DNA of 38,357 nucleotides from Fibrobacterota bacterium (GCA_029557215.1 JAKPQQ010000037.1:1-38357), one strand, 5' to 3'; positions 17,644 through 27,636 are shown, counted from the stretch's first letter. The notes: generated by a model from the letters alone, not told the origin. Numbers and translations are program-made.

Positions 17644-19770
17644 TCATCCCACCCGGAACTTGTCCACAAGCCCGCCTTGGAACCCCGCCATCTCCCGCAG
17701 ATCCCCGGTCTCGGCGCAGACCTGCGTCGCGAACCCGTCCGATTGGGCCGCGGCCCGTTCCACCCTTCCCAGATGGTCGCCGATCTCCACGATGCCGTCG
17801 TAGGAGCGGTGGACGTTCTCCACGATCTGCCTGGTGGCCGCCGACTGGTTCTCGATCGCCTGGGCCACCTGGGTCTGCTGCTGCGAGATCGACCCGATGG
17901 CCTTCCGGATGCTCCCGATGATGCCCGAGACGCCTTGGGACGCGACCCCCATCGATTTCATGCGTTCCCCGATGTCTTCCGTGGCCTGCCGCGTGCGCTC
18001 GGCCAGATTCCGGACTTCGCCCGCGACCACGGCGAACCCCGCCCCCGCCTCCCCGACGCGCGCGGCCTCCACCGCCGCGTTCAACGCCAGGAGATTGGTC
18101 TGGCGCGCGATGTCGGCGACAAGAAGCGTCACTTCCGAAACCGCCCGCGACGAATCCTCCAGGTCCACCACGTTGCGCACCGCCGAATCGGCCAAGGATA
18201 CGGCGTGCGCCGATTCCTTTTCCACCGCCTGGGACGACTGGGCCACCTTGGCAATCTCGCCCTGCAGCCCGTCGGCGAGACGGCGTGTTTCGGCCGCGCC
18301 ATCGCGAACCAGCCCGGACGCTTGCACGCAGGATCCGACCGCTCCCAGAGTGGTCCTCGAAGCGTCCTGGAGGCCCTCAGCCAGCCCGGCGATGGATTCC
18401 GATCGTTCCGAAAGCCGGACCGACTGCCGCGCCAGGTCGGCGATGTCCTTCTCGAACCCGCGGACCAACCGATCCACTCCGTTCGCAAGCCTGGAAGTGT
18501 CGGAATCGCCGGCGATGGCGACCCGCACCCGCAGATCCCCTTCCACGACCCGATCCACCGCCGCGAGGATCGCCGCCACCGCGTCCTGCAATTGCTGTCT
18601 CGTGGCCTCCAGCGCGCGGGTGTCGGTGACGTCCTCCAACGTCGCGAGCCATCCCAGCTCGAGGTCCTCGTCTGAGCGGACGCTCTGGATCCCAAGCCTC
18701 CAATGACGGTCGGCGAGCAGCGCGGTGGTGGCGGGCGAATCGGGCGTCATGTCCAAAAACCCGGGATGGATCGCATCGAGACGTTTTCCGTCCATGCTCT
18801 TCGGGTCGATCCCCAACTCCTCCAGGAACGCCGACGCGGCCCGGTTGCAATCGCGGAACACACCCTCGGGATCGAGCTCGATCACCTTGAGATCCATGTT
18901 TTCGATCATGCTGGCCAGACGGGTGGCTTTGCGCAAACGGGTCTGCACCTGGGACCAATCGACCGATTCCGCTTCCATGATTCCGGACAGATGTCCCGCC
19001 AGATTCCGCAACGCCTGGCCCATGGCTCCCAGCTCGTCCTTGGATTCCGCGCCTTGTTGCACGCGGAACTGGCCATGCTCCAGGGCAGCCACGTTTTCCA
19101 TGAGGCGCCCCAGCGATTTGCGGAGCGCGAGCCCCATGAAGAAGTTCACGCAAAGCCCCACCAGGAGCGCACCCAGGAGCGACGTCCCCAGGGCCTGCCA
19201 GAGCACTTCCCTTTCCCTGCTCACGATCGTCGCCGCCGAGACGTCGGCTCCCACCACCATGGGGAGGCTTCCTCCGCGAACCGAGGCGAACGCGCTCATC
19301 CAGACACCGAATTCGTCGGCGGCCAAAGTCGTGCTGCTGGACGACCCGCTGCGCAGGCAAGATTCCAGCAACGAATCCGTTTCCGGATCGGAGATCTCGT
19401 AGAGCGACAGCGCCGGGGAGTGCTTGTCTCCCGGGTAGGCATCCGCCAGGAAGATCCAACCCGTGTCGGTTTTGGCCATCGTGTACAAGACCGCCCCTTG
19501 CATCGACGACGATCCTCCGTGGAGCAGCGGAGCGAGCGAGCGAAGGTACGCATCGCTCTCTTCCGGATGCCCCGCCAACACGGAATCCAAGGCATCCGGC
19601 GACAATGCCGTGGCGGTCATGCGCGCGAGTTCTTCCAGCCCCTTCGACGCGGTTTCCCGGTTCGCGCGCGAAGCGTTCTGGCTCAAGGCATACCCCAAGC
19701 CCAAAGCCAGCACGGCCGTGGCGAATCCGGCAAGCGAGGAAAGCTTGGCCCTGAGCGTCAATCCTGTCAT
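17644..19770 (-). CDS. Methyl-accepting chemotaxis protein with PAS domain
   Basis: The 708-residue receptor has a first membrane helix (~10-30), a ~160-residue periplasmic sensor region, a second helix (~195-220, [23 protein letters not shown] is longer but centred there) and a HAMP segment. A PAS-like region (~290-375) follows, with [20 protein letters not shown] and then [14 protein letters not shown]. The cytoplasmic signalling domain has the highly conserved hairpin tip [20 protein letters not shown] and [16 protein letters not shown]. It signals to CheA/CheW; no such genes are nearby. No C-terminal CheR-binding pentapeptide is seen. A TACAAT hexamer lies 9 bp before the ATG and there is no obvious ribosome-binding site. 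The ligand is unknown. Confidence 0.92.
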   Translation of the reverse strand: MTGLTLRAKLSSLAGFATAVLALGLGYALSQNASRANRETASKGLEELARMTATALSPDALDSVLAGHPEESDAYLRSLAPLLHGGSSSMQGAVLYTMAKTDTGWIFLADAYPGDKHSPALSLYEISDPETDSLLESCLRSGSSSSTTLAADEFGVWMSAFASVRGGSLPMVVGADVSAATIVSREREVLWQALGTSLLGALLVGLCVNFFMGLALRKSLGRLMENVAALEHGQFRVQQGAESKDELGAMGQALRNLAGHLSGIMEAESVDWSQVQTRLRKATRLASMIENMDLKVIELDPEGVFRDCNRAASAFLEELGIDPKSMDGKRLDAIHPGFLDMTPDSPATTALLADRHWRLGIQSVRSDEDLELGWLATLEDVTDTRALEATRQQLQDAVAAILAAVDRVVEGDLRVRVAIAGDSDTSRLANGVDRLVRGFEKDIADLARQSVRLSERSESIAGLAEGLQDASRTTLGAVGSCVQASGLVRDGAAETRRLADGLQGEIAKVAQSSQAVEKESAHAVSLADSAVRNVVDLEDSSRAVSEVTLLVADIARQTNLLALNAAVEAARVGEAGAGFAVVAGEVRNLAERTRQATEDIGERMKSMGVASQGVSGIIGSIRKAIGSISQQQTQVAQAIENQSAATRQIVENVHRSYDGIVEIGDHLGRVERAAAQSDGFATQVCAETGDLREMAGFQGGLVDKFRVG

Positions 19771-19895
19771 GGGAGTCGGATTGTACGATTATTCCCAACA
19801 CGAAATCCCGTCCTGCCTGGAACCGGCACACGACCGGAAACCCCAGCGGCGATCCGCTTGCGTTCGGGCATTGGAATGCGGAGATTGTTGGAACC

Positions 19896-20522
19896 ATGAA
19901 CTCCGCATCCATCGCCGGCGCCACGGGGCTGGTCGGCGCCAAGCTCCTGTTCGAACAATCCATTCCAAGGCCCGCGCTCGCCTGGGTGCGTCGGCCCACG
20001 CCGCTTCCAGACGGGATCCAACCCGTGGTCTCGGAATCGATCCCGGCAGTGGATGACACTTTCTGGAAATCGGATGTGCTCTTCGTGGCGCTGGGGACCA
20101 CCATCGCGAAAGCCGGCAGCCAGGAGGCCTTCGAAGCCGTGGATCTGCATCTGGTGCTGGAATGCGCTCGCCGCGCCCGCGAAGCGGGGTGTTCCACCCT
20201 CGCCCTGGTTTCGGCGATGGGTGCCGATCCGGATTCCAGGATCTTCTACAACCGCGTGAAGGGTCGGGCGGAACAGGCCGTCCTGGAACTCGGATTCCCC
20301 CGCGTGGCGATCGCGCGGCCATCGTTGCTCCTGGGCGACCGCAAGGAGTTCCGGCTGGGCGAATGGATCGCCAGGCATGCGGCCCGACCGATCCGATGGG
20401 CCTTCCCGAAACCGATCCGTCCGGTGCGCGACATCGAAGTCGCCCACGCCCTGGCAACCACCGCCTTCGACAAGAACTGGAGCGGGGTGCGGATTCTGTC
20501 AAACCGGGACATGGTGGCCTGA
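19896..20522 (+). CDS. NAD(P)-binding Rossmann protein, atypical SDR (NAD(P)H-binding type)
   Basis: The 208-residue protein starts with the dinucleotide-binding loop MNSASIAGATGLVGAKLL. It continues with FVALGTTIAKAGSQEAFEAVD, LALVSAMGADPDSRIFYNRVKGRAEQ and VAIARPSLLLGDR. That order matches the atypical short-chain dehydrogenase group that includes the HTATIP2/TIP30-like oxidoreductases. The YNRVKG segment takes the place of the classical YxxxK. Proteins of this group bind NADPH, and many have no known substrate. The gene lies 69 bp before the lipoprotein hydrolase gene on the same strand; co-transcription is possible. Confidence 0.82.
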   Translation: MNSASIAGATGLVGAKLLFEQSIPRPALAWVRRPTPLPDGIQPVVSESIPAVDDTFWKSDVLFVALGTTIAKAGSQEAFEAVDLHLVLECARRAREAGCSTLALVSAMGADPDSRIFYNRVKGRAEQAVLELGFPRVAIARPSLLLGDRKEFRLGEWIARHAARPIRWAFPKPIRPVRDIEVAHALATTAFDKNWSGVRILSNRDMVA

Positions 20523-20591
20523 CCCTCCTCCCGCGACGTCGCTGAAAACCGCTTGTACCTTTGGATCGCATCCTTTACCAGGAGACCAACC

Positions 20592-21752
20592 TTGCGTCCG
20601 AACAAATCCCTTGTCGTCCTTCCGCTCCTGTTGGTCTTGGCCGGATGCTTCGAGGATTCCGGGACATCCAATCCAGCCCCCAGCTACGCGACCGTCGCGG
20701 AATGGACCCAAACCGGGAACGCGACCCTGCCCGGCGACGCGAGCCTCGCCACCGGAGCGATCAAACCGCGATGGGACAGCGTGGTGGACCTGTCCACCCA
20801 CGCGACGCTGGTCCGACAGGATCTGCAGAGCATCCTGGCCGACTGGAACGCGCGTCGCCCCGTGGCCAGCCAATGGGAAATCGTCGCCACCGACAGTTCC
20901 GACAGGCGCGGCAAGACCCACCTCGTGCGCTTTTCGGTGGATGGCATCGTCCAAGGTGGACTGGTCTGGATTCCGAAGTCCGACAAACCGCTCCCCGTGG
21001 TCCTGTTCGGGCACCCCAGCGACAACGGCATCAACAGCCTCTTCTTCACGCTCCTTCGCGGTCTTCTGGGCAGCCTCGATACCCAGGTGGTGGTCGTGGC
21101 ACCGGCCTACCGCGGCGAACCCGCCAGCCTGGGCGGCAACAGCGTCGAAAGCGACACGTCCAAGCAAAGCCCGTGGGATCGCGATGTCGACGACGGGCTC
21201 GCTTTCCTGGAAGCCTCCCTGGAACAATTTCCGTCGTGCGACCCCGCGCGGATCGCGGCGGTGGGCTATTCGCGAGGCGCCGGAGTCTCGCTGCTTTCCG
21301 CCTTGCGCGACCCTTCCATCGGATCGGTGTTCCAGATCGCGGGTCCCACCGATTTCCTCGCGCCGTCCCTCCAGAACATCGCCCTGGGTCTGCTTGGCGA
21401 CAAGACCTACGACCTTCCCGGTCTGGACTACTTGAACGCCAAATACCTGCAGCCCTTCAAGAGCGGCGCGATCTCGGCCGATTCCCTGCGCCGCGTCCTG
21501 TTGCGCCGATCGGCCGCGCGCTGGGCGCTTTCCGGACAGCTCCCCGCCACCCAAACGGTCCACGGCACCGCCGATTCCACCGTGAATCCCGACCAGGCCC
21601 AGGCGCTGGTCGCCGCCGATCGACGCGTCGCCTACCTGAAGATCCAGGGCATGACGCACTCGTCGTTCCTGTCGCCGGCGTCCTTCTCCCAGAGCTCGGC
21701 GATCTCCACCGACCTCCAGAAGTTCCTGAAGGCGAATCTGCGGTTGAAGTGA
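20592..21752 (+). CDS. Lipoprotein alpha/beta hydrolase
   Basis: The 386-residue protein starts at TTG with AGGAG well placed upstream. This start gives a short lipoprotein signal (RPNKSLVVLPLLLVLAGC, lipid on Cys19). The hydrolase core has FGHPSDNG (~139-146), the elbow GYSRGAG with Ser227, Asp328 in HGTADSTVNP and His356 in GMTHSSF. This is a complete triad in the right order, with a lid region around 250-320. It is likely an envelope-anchored esterase or peptidase-like hydrolase; the substrate is open. An in-frame start 39 bp upstream exists but would put charged residues before the signal peptide. Confidence 0.82.
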   Translation: MRPNKSLVVLPLLLVLAGCFEDSGTSNPAPSYATVAEWTQTGNATLPGDASLATGAIKPRWDSVVDLSTHATLVRQDLQSILADWNARRPVASQWEIVATDSSDRRGKTHLVRFSVDGIVQGGLVWIPKSDKPLPVVLFGHPSDNGINSLFFTLLRGLLGSLDTQVVVVAPAYRGEPASLGGNSVESDTSKQSPWDRDVDDGLAFLEASLEQFPSCDPARIAAVGYSRGAGVSLLSALRDPSIGSVFQIAGPTDFLAPSLQNIALGLLGDKTYDLPGLDYLNAKYLQPFKSGAISADSLRRVLLRRSAARWALSGQLPATQTVHGTADSTVNPDQAQALVAADRRVAYLKIQGMTHSSFLSPASFSQSSAISTDLQKFLKANLRLK

Positions 21753-21935
21753 CGGGGATTTGGGACAAGCCATCGAGAATCTCAGACGGACCGAAGAGGA
21801 GAACTGGTCGGCGCTTGTCAGGGGCGTCGAATCGAAACCAGCGGATCTCGCCCCGAATCATCCCGGAAATCCATCCGAGCTGTCCAACGGTCCTTGCGGT
21901 CCGGATCGAACCCAATTCTCCCAAGCCCCTCGTGC

Positions 21936-23321
21936 CTACCGTGTCTCGATGTCCAAACCCGCAAGGATGGGTTCCAGCCATTGGGCGAGGTACAAAGGCA
22001 GCGAAAGCAGACGGTAATCGACCTGCTTGCGTCCTTGTGGCGTTTCGACGATCGTCGACACGTCTTGCAGCGCAGGGGGATTCAGATCGAACCTCACCGC
22101 GAGGTTCGATCCACGCAGCGCCATGAACTGGTGCAGCGACCTCATGCTTCCCGCCGCCCCCGATTTCACCTCGATCGGCACGACCTTGCCTTCCACCTGG
22201 ACCAGGAAATCGACCTCGGCGTTTCCCGACTTCCCTTCCCTGAGCCAGTAGTGCAATTCCGGCTTCCGGCCCGGGTTCCGATAGCGCAGGTGCTGGCCCA
22301 CGAACTGTTCGGCGATCGAACCTTCGTTCACGAATCGACCTTGCCGGAATTCGTCCATGAGCATCGGTGGCAACCCCATCGCGGTCTGCGCCAAGCCCGC
22401 GTCCAGGAACAGCACCTTGAACACGTCGTCGTCGACCGTGGCCCCGAGCGGAACGCCCGCGCCATCGGAATGCCTCACCCCCGCGACCACCCCGGCGCGC
22501 TCCAGCTGATCGAAGGCACGCCGCAGATCCACCGACTTCCAGGAAGGATTGATCCTGCTCCACCGCATCTTCTGGCCGATGTTCTGGGGGGCCGCATCGA
22601 ACAACCGGCGGATCTTCTCGATTTCCGCCCCTTTGGAGTACTTGCCGAAATCCTCCCGGTAGGTTTCCAGGATGGAACGATGCACCGACTGCGCCTGGAG
22701 CAGATCCCTGGTCTTCGAGAAGAGCGCCGCCGCCTCCGGCATGGCGCCGACGGCGAAGAAATCCCGCAAGCGCCCGGAAAGGATCTGATGGACACTTTCC
22801 GGCCACGCTTGGCCGACTCTCCAATTGGAGACGAATTCCGTGATCGACGATCCTTCGAGCTCTTCGACGAACTCCAGGAACGAAACAGGACCGAGGTGGT
22901 AAAAATCGATCCGCCCCACCGGCATCGAACCTTCGAATTCGGCCAAGGCGAATTCAAGGAGCGAACCTGCCGCCACCACGGGCAGATCCGGGCGGTCTTC
23001 GTGCAAGTATCGCAACGCAGCCAGCGCGCTGGGAAGCGCCTGGATTTCATCCAGGAAAAGAATCCCCGCCTCCTGTCCCACGGTCTTGCGCAACACCAGA
23101 CCGATTTCCAGAAGGATCCTGGAGGTGTCCTTGCTGTCAAAGGCACCTTCCAAAACAGGAAATCGCTCCAGATTCACTTCCCAAAGAGGAAGCCCGATAT
23201 CCGCCGCGACCCGACGCACCAAGGTCGATTTCCCCACCTGGCGAGCACCGCGCAGCACCATGGGCTTTCGGTGGTCCGAGCCGAGCCAAGCCTTCAAATC
23301 GGTTTCTGCCAAACGCCTCAT
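21936..23321 (-). CDS. P-loop ATPase with DUF4143 domain, gene 1
   Basis: The 461-residue product has Walker A GARQVGKS (~25-32), Walker B ILFLDEIQ (~85-92) and a sensor-like VVAAGSLLEFAL. A helical/winged region is followed by a C-terminal DUF4143 domain with EVDFLVQVEGKVVPIEVKSG. The D..ExK arrangement resembles a PD-(D/E)xK nuclease core. Proteins of this type are very common and often multicopy in bacteria; their function is unsettled. The ATG at 23321 starts the family-typical MRRLAETDLKAWL; an in-frame ATG at 23360 would add residues encoded by the operator repeats. A tandem palindrome lies 18 bp upstream of the start. A second relative is at 33105. Confidence 0.88.
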   Translation of the reverse strand: MRRLAETDLKAWLGSDHRKPMVLRGARQVGKSTLVRRVAADIGLPLWEVNLERFPVLEGAFDSKDTSRILLEIGLVLRKTVGQEAGILFLDEIQALPSALAALRYLHEDRPDLPVVAAGSLLEFALAEFEGSMPVGRIDFYHLGPVSFLEFVEELEGSSITEFVSNWRVGQAWPESVHQILSGRLRDFFAVGAMPEAAALFSKTRDLLQAQSVHRSILETYREDFGKYSKGAEIEKIRRLFDAAPQNIGQKMRWSRINPSWKSVDLRRAFDQLERAGVVAGVRHSDGAGVPLGATVDDDVFKVLFLDAGLAQTAMGLPPMLMDEFRQGRFVNEGSIAEQFVGQHLRYRNPGRKPELHYWLREGKSGNAEVDFLVQVEGKVVPIEVKSGAAGSMRSLHQFMALRGSNLAVRFDLNPPALQDVSTIVETPQGRKQVDYRLLSLPLYLAQWLEPILAGLDIETR

Positions 23322-23338
23322 GGCTAGAATATCAATCA

Positions 23339-23406
23339 ATTCACCCAAAAATGCCAGCATTTTTAGGCGAATTTATCCCAAAAATACCGGCATTTCTGGG
23401 TGAATC
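23339..23406. promoter_or_regulatory. Tandem palindromic repeats upstream of DUF4143 gene 1
   Basis: Two ~30-bp units (23344-23373 and 23377-23406) are direct repeats at 33-bp spacing, identical at about 25 of 30 positions. Each is itself a dyad: unit 1 carries AAAAATGC-CA-GCATTTTT. The outer ends also form a long inverted repeat, 23339-23355 against 23389-23405 (16 of 17 matching). The array is far AT-richer than its surroundings and lies where the promoter of the ATPase gene should be. A three-turn spacing on DNA suggests cooperative binding by a dimeric protein. Confidence 0.65.
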
Positions 23407-23448
23407 CGTCTCTCCGGCCTTTTTACGCCCCAAAGACCCGATTCGCGC

Positions 23449-24975
23449 CTACCCCTCCATCTCTTCCCAAGCCTGCGGAAGCGCCGCCACCAGATCCGTG
23501 ACCGACATTCCCCGGTGCCCGCGTTCGCCGGCGATGTCGCCCGCTCGCGCATGGGCGCGTACCGCTTGGCATGTCGCCTCGAACGGCGCCACTCCTTCGG
23601 CCAGCCGGGCAACGACCGCTCCGGCCAACGCATCGCCCGATCCTCCCACGGCCATGCCGGAATGCCCCGCGGTCCCGATCGCGACTCGACCGTCGGGCGA
23701 GGCCACCACCGGCGTGGCCGTCTTGAACACCGCCACCGCCTGGAACCGGCTCGACAATTCCCGAACCGCGCGGATCGGGTCGGCCAGCAGGGAATCGACG
23801 CCTTCGCCCAGAAGTCGCGAGGCCTCGGCCGGATGCGGGGTCAGCACGGCACCCGGACCTTGGGCGATGCGCAGCAATTCCTGTCGCAGATCGTCGTGTT
23901 CGGCGCAAAGGTTCAGGGCATCGGCATCAAGAACCGTGGGTGCCATGGTCCGTTCCAAAAATCGCTTCAAGGCGACCTTCGATTGCGCTGATTTTCCGAG
24001 CCCGGGTCCGGCGAGCAGGGCGCGGGAAGATTCGATCCGCTTCGACAATTCCTGGAGATCGGTGGAATCCCCCACGGCCACGGTTCCCATCGCTTCGGGC
24101 ACCGACATCGCGATGCGCGATGCGACCGATTCGACGGATCCCACCTGCACAAGCCCCGCTCCGGAGCGCAGCGCCGCCGACGCCGACAGGATGGCGGCCC
24201 CCAGGTAGGCGTCGCTCCCGCACAGCAGGAAGACCCGCCCGGCATCCCCCTTGTGCGCGCCCCTGGCGCGCGGCGCCAGACGATGGGCCGCCCACGAATC
24301 GTCCAGCAGTTCTGCCATCGCTCCCGCGACGTCCCACGACGCCTGCGGCAGTCCGATTCCCACCACATGCACCGTTCCCGCGTACTCGCGCCCCGGGTGC
24401 AGGTGCAGACCCGGTTTGGAACGACCAAAGGTCGCGGTGGCCACCGCTTTCACGCATCCGCCCAAGGGTTGCCCCGTCGCGCCGTCCAGCCCCGATGGCA
24501 GATCCAACGCGAGCGAAGGCCTGCCGGAAAGCCAACGCGCGGCATCCAGGGCGACTCCGTCCAATGGACGCTTGAGCCCGGTCCCGAACAACGCGTCGAC
24601 ACCCGCCAATTCCTGTCCAAACTGGAAGGCGCGGGATCCCCTGAACGCGCTCCAGCCTTCCACCGGAATTCCGAAGTTCCTCAAGAGCCGAAGCTGCCGA
24701 TCCGCGGCGGAATCCACCTTGGGCGGCGCCCCCACCATGACCACGGCAGGACGGAATCCGTCACACCAGGCGTGGCGCGCCAAGGCCAGTCCGTCGCCTC
24801 CGTTGGATCCGGGACCGCAAAGCACCGCGAAATCCCGTGCGCCGAGAAAAGCCGATCGGAACACTTGCCACGCCCCCAGCGAAGCGCGCTCCATCAGGAG
24901 GTCTTCGCGCAGCCCCAGCTCGTCCATGGAATGGCGCTCGGCCGCCCGGCACGATTCGGGGAACGCGACGATCAC
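23449..24975 (-). CDS. nnr: Bifunctional NAD(P)H-hydrate epimerase / ADP-dependent dehydratase
   Basis: The 508-residue enzyme repairs hydrated NADH and NADPH in the cytosol. The N-terminal NnrE (YjeF_N) domain (~1-215) has CGPGSNGGDGLALARH and LDLPSGLDGATG. The C-terminal NnrD domain (~225-505) has KGDAGRVFLLCGS, LDADALNLCAEH, LTPHPAEASRLLGEG and the nucleotide-binding AVGGSGDALAGAV. The length is standard for the fused form. The GTG start overlaps the stop of the aminotransferase gene by 4 bp (GTGA), so it is the last gene of a five-gene operon. A metabolite-repair enzyme at the end of a metal-uptake operon is unusual and its logic is not evident. Confidence 0.93.
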   Translation of the reverse strand: MIVAFPESCRAAERHSMDELGLREDLLMERASLGAWQVFRSAFLGARDFAVLCGPGSNGGDGLALARHAWCDGFRPAVVMVGAPPKVDSAADRQLRLLRNFGIPVEGWSAFRGSRAFQFGQELAGVDALFGTGLKRPLDGVALDAARWLSGRPSLALDLPSGLDGATGQPLGGCVKAVATATFGRSKPGLHLHPGREYAGTVHVVGIGLPQASWDVAGAMAELLDDSWAAHRLAPRARGAHKGDAGRVFLLCGSDAYLGAAILSASAALRSGAGLVQVGSVESVASRIAMSVPEAMGTVAVGDSTDLQELSKRIESSRALLAGPGLGKSAQSKVALKRFLERTMAPTVLDADALNLCAEHDDLRQELLRIAQGPGAVLTPHPAEASRLLGEGVDSLLADPIRAVRELSSRFQAVAVFKTATPVVASPDGRVAIGTAGHSGMAVGGSGDALAGAVVARLAEGVAPFEATCQAVRAHARAGDIAGERGHRGMSVTDLVAALPQAWEEMEG

Positions 24976-26072
24976 CGCGAGCCTCGGTCGAACTCCCGCA
25001 AGGCCTGGATCGTCGCGTCGCGTTCGTCGTCATGCAGTTCCGGAAACAGCGGCAAGGCCAGGATCTCGCGACTGGCCAGTTCGGCGTTGGGGAAATCGCC
25101 GGACCGGTACCCCAGACCGGAAAAGCAAGGTTGCAGATGCAACGACACCGGGTAGTAGACCGCGGTGGCGATCCCCTTTGCCAACAGGAATTGTCGCACA
25201 TCGTCGCGACGCGGATGCCGGATGCAGAACTGGCTCCACACCCGGCCCGGCGAATCGGCGGGAAGCGCGAAATCGGTTCCGGCCAAGGCTTCCTGGTAGG
25301 CCCTCGCGTGGCGTTCCCGGGCCTGGAGCCATCCTTGGAACAAGGGCATCTTCGCGCGCAAGACCGCCGCCTGGATCGCGTCGATCCGGAAATTGCCGCC
25401 CAGGTCGCAATGCAACCCGTCGGCGCCGGTCCCGTGGACCCTCAACCTCTGCACGTGCGAGGCGATCTCCAGGTCGCTTGTCGCGATCGCGCCGGCATCG
25501 CCGGCGGCTCCGAGCACCTTGGTGGGATAGAACGAAAAGCATCCTGCGTCGCCCCAGGACCCGAGCGGTTTTCCCGAATGGACCGCTCCGAACGCCTGGG
25601 CCGTGTCTTCCAGGAGACGGATCCCCCTGGAGCGCGCGATCCCCACGAACGATTCGAGATCGCACGGCAGACCGAACAGGTGCACCGGAAGCAAGGCGCG
25701 GGTGCGGCGGGTGCAGACGGATTCGGCCGCCGCGGGATCGATGTTCAGCGTGATCGGGTCGACATCGGCGAACACCGGCTTCGCCCCGATCCGCGCGATC
25801 GCCGAGGCCGTGGCCAGGAACGTGAACGGCGTGGTCACCACCTCGTCGTGTCGGCCGATTCCGCAGGCGGTGAGCGCCACCGCCAGCGCGTCGGTGCCGT
25901 TGGACACGCCGAAGGCGTAGGAAGCTCCGCAGACCTTCGCGATGTCGGCCTCCAGCGACTGGACTTCGGGCCCCAGGACGCAGCAACCCGAGACCAGGAC
26001 CTTCCCGACAGGATCCGTCAGAGCCTTTCCCATGGCCGCGTGCTGGCGCGAAAGGTCGAAGAAGGGGATCAC
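24972..26072 (-). CDS. DegT/DnrJ/EryC1-family PLP aminotransferase
   Basis: The 366-residue protein opens VIPFFDLSRQHAAM (initiated as Met at GTG). It shows SNGTDALAVALTACGIG, DEVVTTPFTFLATASAIARIG, the LPVHLFGLPCDLES loop and CFSFYPTKVLGAAGDAGAI with the PLP lysine. The family makes amino sugars and related compounds by transamination of keto-sugar nucleotides. Its start overlaps the permease stop by 4 bp (GTGA), and its stop overlaps the nnr start by 4 bp. No other sugar-nucleotide genes are nearby, so the substrate is open. Its place directly after a metal permease gene is the odd point. Confidence 0.9.
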   Translation of the reverse strand: MIPFFDLSRQHAAMGKALTDPVGKVLVSGCCVLGPEVQSLEADIAKVCGASYAFGVSNGTDALAVALTACGIGRHDEVVTTPFTFLATASAIARIGAKPVFADVDPITLNIDPAAAESVCTRRTRALLPVHLFGLPCDLESFVGIARSRGIRLLEDTAQAFGAVHSGKPLGSWGDAGCFSFYPTKVLGAAGDAGAIATSDLEIASHVQRLRVHGTGADGLHCDLGGNFRIDAIQAAVLRAKMPLFQGWLQARERHARAYQEALAGTDFALPADSPGRVWSQFCIRHPRRDDVRQFLLAKGIATAVYYPVSLHLQPCFSGLGYRSGDFPNAELASREILALPLFPELHDDERDATIQALREFDRGSR

Positions 26073-26848
26073 TTGGCCCCCTTGAGCGTGGCCGCGAGGT
26101 AGACGGTTCCCGCGACCGCGATGATGCTGGCGCCGGTGGACAGGTCGAACACCCACGACAACGCGAGCCCGGCCATGCCGAAGACCAGGGAAAGCGCGAT
26201 CGCGACCAGGACCGCCCGCCCCATGGATCGGGACCACCGTACGGCCAAGGCTCCCGGAATCGAAAGGAACGCCACCAGGAGCACCAGGCCCGTCACACGC
26301 ATCAACAGCACCACGGAAAGCGAAAGAGCGGAAAGCAACCCGATCCGGAAGGCGCGCACCGGGAATCCCGCGACTTCGGCGAATTCGGGATCCACCGCCA
26401 TGGCAAGAAGCTCCCTTCGGAACCTCCAGACCCCCAGCGCCAGGAACGCGTCCAGCACCGCCAACGCGACCAGATCCTGTCTGGAAATGGCCAGCAGGCT
26501 CCCGAACAGCACCGACATCAGGTCGCCCGCGTAGTTGCGCGAGAGGTCGATGCAAAGGACGCCGAAGGCCATGCCCATCGCCCAGACCACCCCGATCAGC
26601 GTGTCGGCCCGCTCGGGGCTTCGCTCCACCAGGAACACCATCAAAAGCGCGACCAGGAGCGTGAACACCACCGCCACCGGAAGCGGAGCCCACCCCAGCA
26701 GGAACGCCAGCCCGATCCCGCCGTAGGCCGAATGGGCGAGGCCTCCGCCCAGGGAGACCATGCGGTGCGACACCGCCAACACACCCACGATCCCCGCGGT
26801 GATCGAGGCCAGCAGGATGGCCAGGAGAGGGTACACCAGCAGGCTCAT
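26069..26848 (-). CDS. znuB: Metal ABC transporter permease (ZnuB type)
   Basis: The 259-residue membrane protein belongs to the ABC-3 family of zinc/manganese permeases. Visible motifs are AGIVGVLAVSHRMVSLGGGLAHSAYGGIGLAFLLG, with the family SLGGGLAHSAYGGIG box shortly after the first helix, and ALSLSVVLLMRVTGLVLLVAFLSIPGALA. About eight helices can be drawn. I chose ATG 26848 because it overlaps the ATPase stop as ATGA; a longer in-frame start would only add ten residues of overlap. Metal choice (zinc rather than manganese) rests on the His/Cys-rich partners, not on this gene. Confidence 0.88.
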   Translation of the reverse strand: MSLLVYPLLAILLASITAGIVGVLAVSHRMVSLGGGLAHSAYGGIGLAFLLGWAPLPVAVVFTLLVALLMVFLVERSPERADTLIGVVWAMGMAFGVLCIDLSRNYAGDLMSVLFGSLLAISRQDLVALAVLDAFLALGVWRFRRELLAMAVDPEFAEVAGFPVRAFRIGLLSALSLSVVLLMRVTGLVLLVAFLSIPGALAVRWSRSMGRAVLVAIALSLVFGMAGLALSWVFDLSTGASIIAVAGTVYLAATLKGAK

Positions 26849-27636
26849 GGCTTGGCTCCATGGTCGTGGTCGCAACAATTTCCGTCATGCACCGGCAGCA
26901 CCCGGTGCGGATGCCCGTGGGCGATCAGCTCCACGGGGCAGCCGTAGGCTTCTTCCAGCGCCCCGATCGGCAATTCGCCCGATCCGTGGTACACGATCTT
27001 GCCCGCCCCGACGCAGGCGATCGACCCGACGCTGCGCGAAAGCACCCCGATGTCGTGGCTCACCACCACCGCGGTGCGGTCCTGGCAGCATTTTTCCAGC
27101 ACCCCGAACACCACGCCCTGGGCGCGGGCATCCGCGTTGGCGGTGGGCTCGTCCAAGAGAAGCAGGTCGGGTTCGCGCACCAGAGCCCGGGCCACCAGCC
27201 CCAACTGGAGCTGTCCTCCCGAAAGCTCGGACAATTTCCGGGATTCCAGGTCCCCGACCCCCAGGGTGGACATCCAGCTGCGGGAGCGTTCGAGCTCCTC
27301 GGGCGTGGGCGATCCTCCGGGTGGCTGCAGCCCCAGGAACCCCGACAGGACGAGGTCCAGCAAGGTTCCCGGAAGATCGCGGTCCAGCGAAAGGGTCTGC
27401 GGAACGTATCCGATGCGGGGGCGCGCCAATCGCGGCGAAGTTCCCAGAACGCTCACCCTCCCCTGGAGAGGCGGGATCAAGCCCAGAAGAAGCCTCAGCA
27501 CGGTGCTTTTGCCCGCCCCGTTGGGACCGATCAATCCCAGGATGCCGCCCCGCGGCAGCACCAGATCGACATCGCGCAGCACGACGCGTCCGCGATACCC
27601 CGCGCTCACGCCCTCGAACTGGAATGCCGCCGTCAA
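26845..27636 (-). CDS. znuC: Metal ABC transporter ATP-binding protein with His/Cys-rich tail (ZnuC type)
   Basis: The 263-residue ATPase has Walker A GPNGAGKST (~38-46), the Q-loop YVPQTLSLD, signature LSGGQLQLGLVAR, Walker B LLLLDEPTANAD and the H-loop VVVSHD. Its last ~28 residues are rich in metal ligands (HGHPHRVLPVHDGNCCDHDHG). A histidine-rich C-terminal tail is also seen in E. coli ZnuC, which points to zinc. The proposed start is TTG at 27636, overlapping the binding-protein stop as TTGA, because no Met or GTG lies in a better place and the protein then begins just before the first strand (FQFEGVSAGYRG). Confidence 0.88.
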   Translation of the reverse strand: MTAAFQFEGVSAGYRGRVVLRDVDLVLPRGGILGLIGPNGAGKSTVLRLLLGLIPPLQGRVSVLGTSPRLARPRIGYVPQTLSLDRDLPGTLLDLVLSGFLGLQPPGGSPTPEELERSRSWMSTLGVGDLESRKLSELSGGQLQLGLVARALVREPDLLLLDEPTANADARAQGVVFGVLEKCCQDRTAVVVSHDIGVLSRSVGSIACVGAGKIVYHGSGELPIGALEEAYGCPVELIAHGHPHRVLPVHDGNCCDHDHGAKP

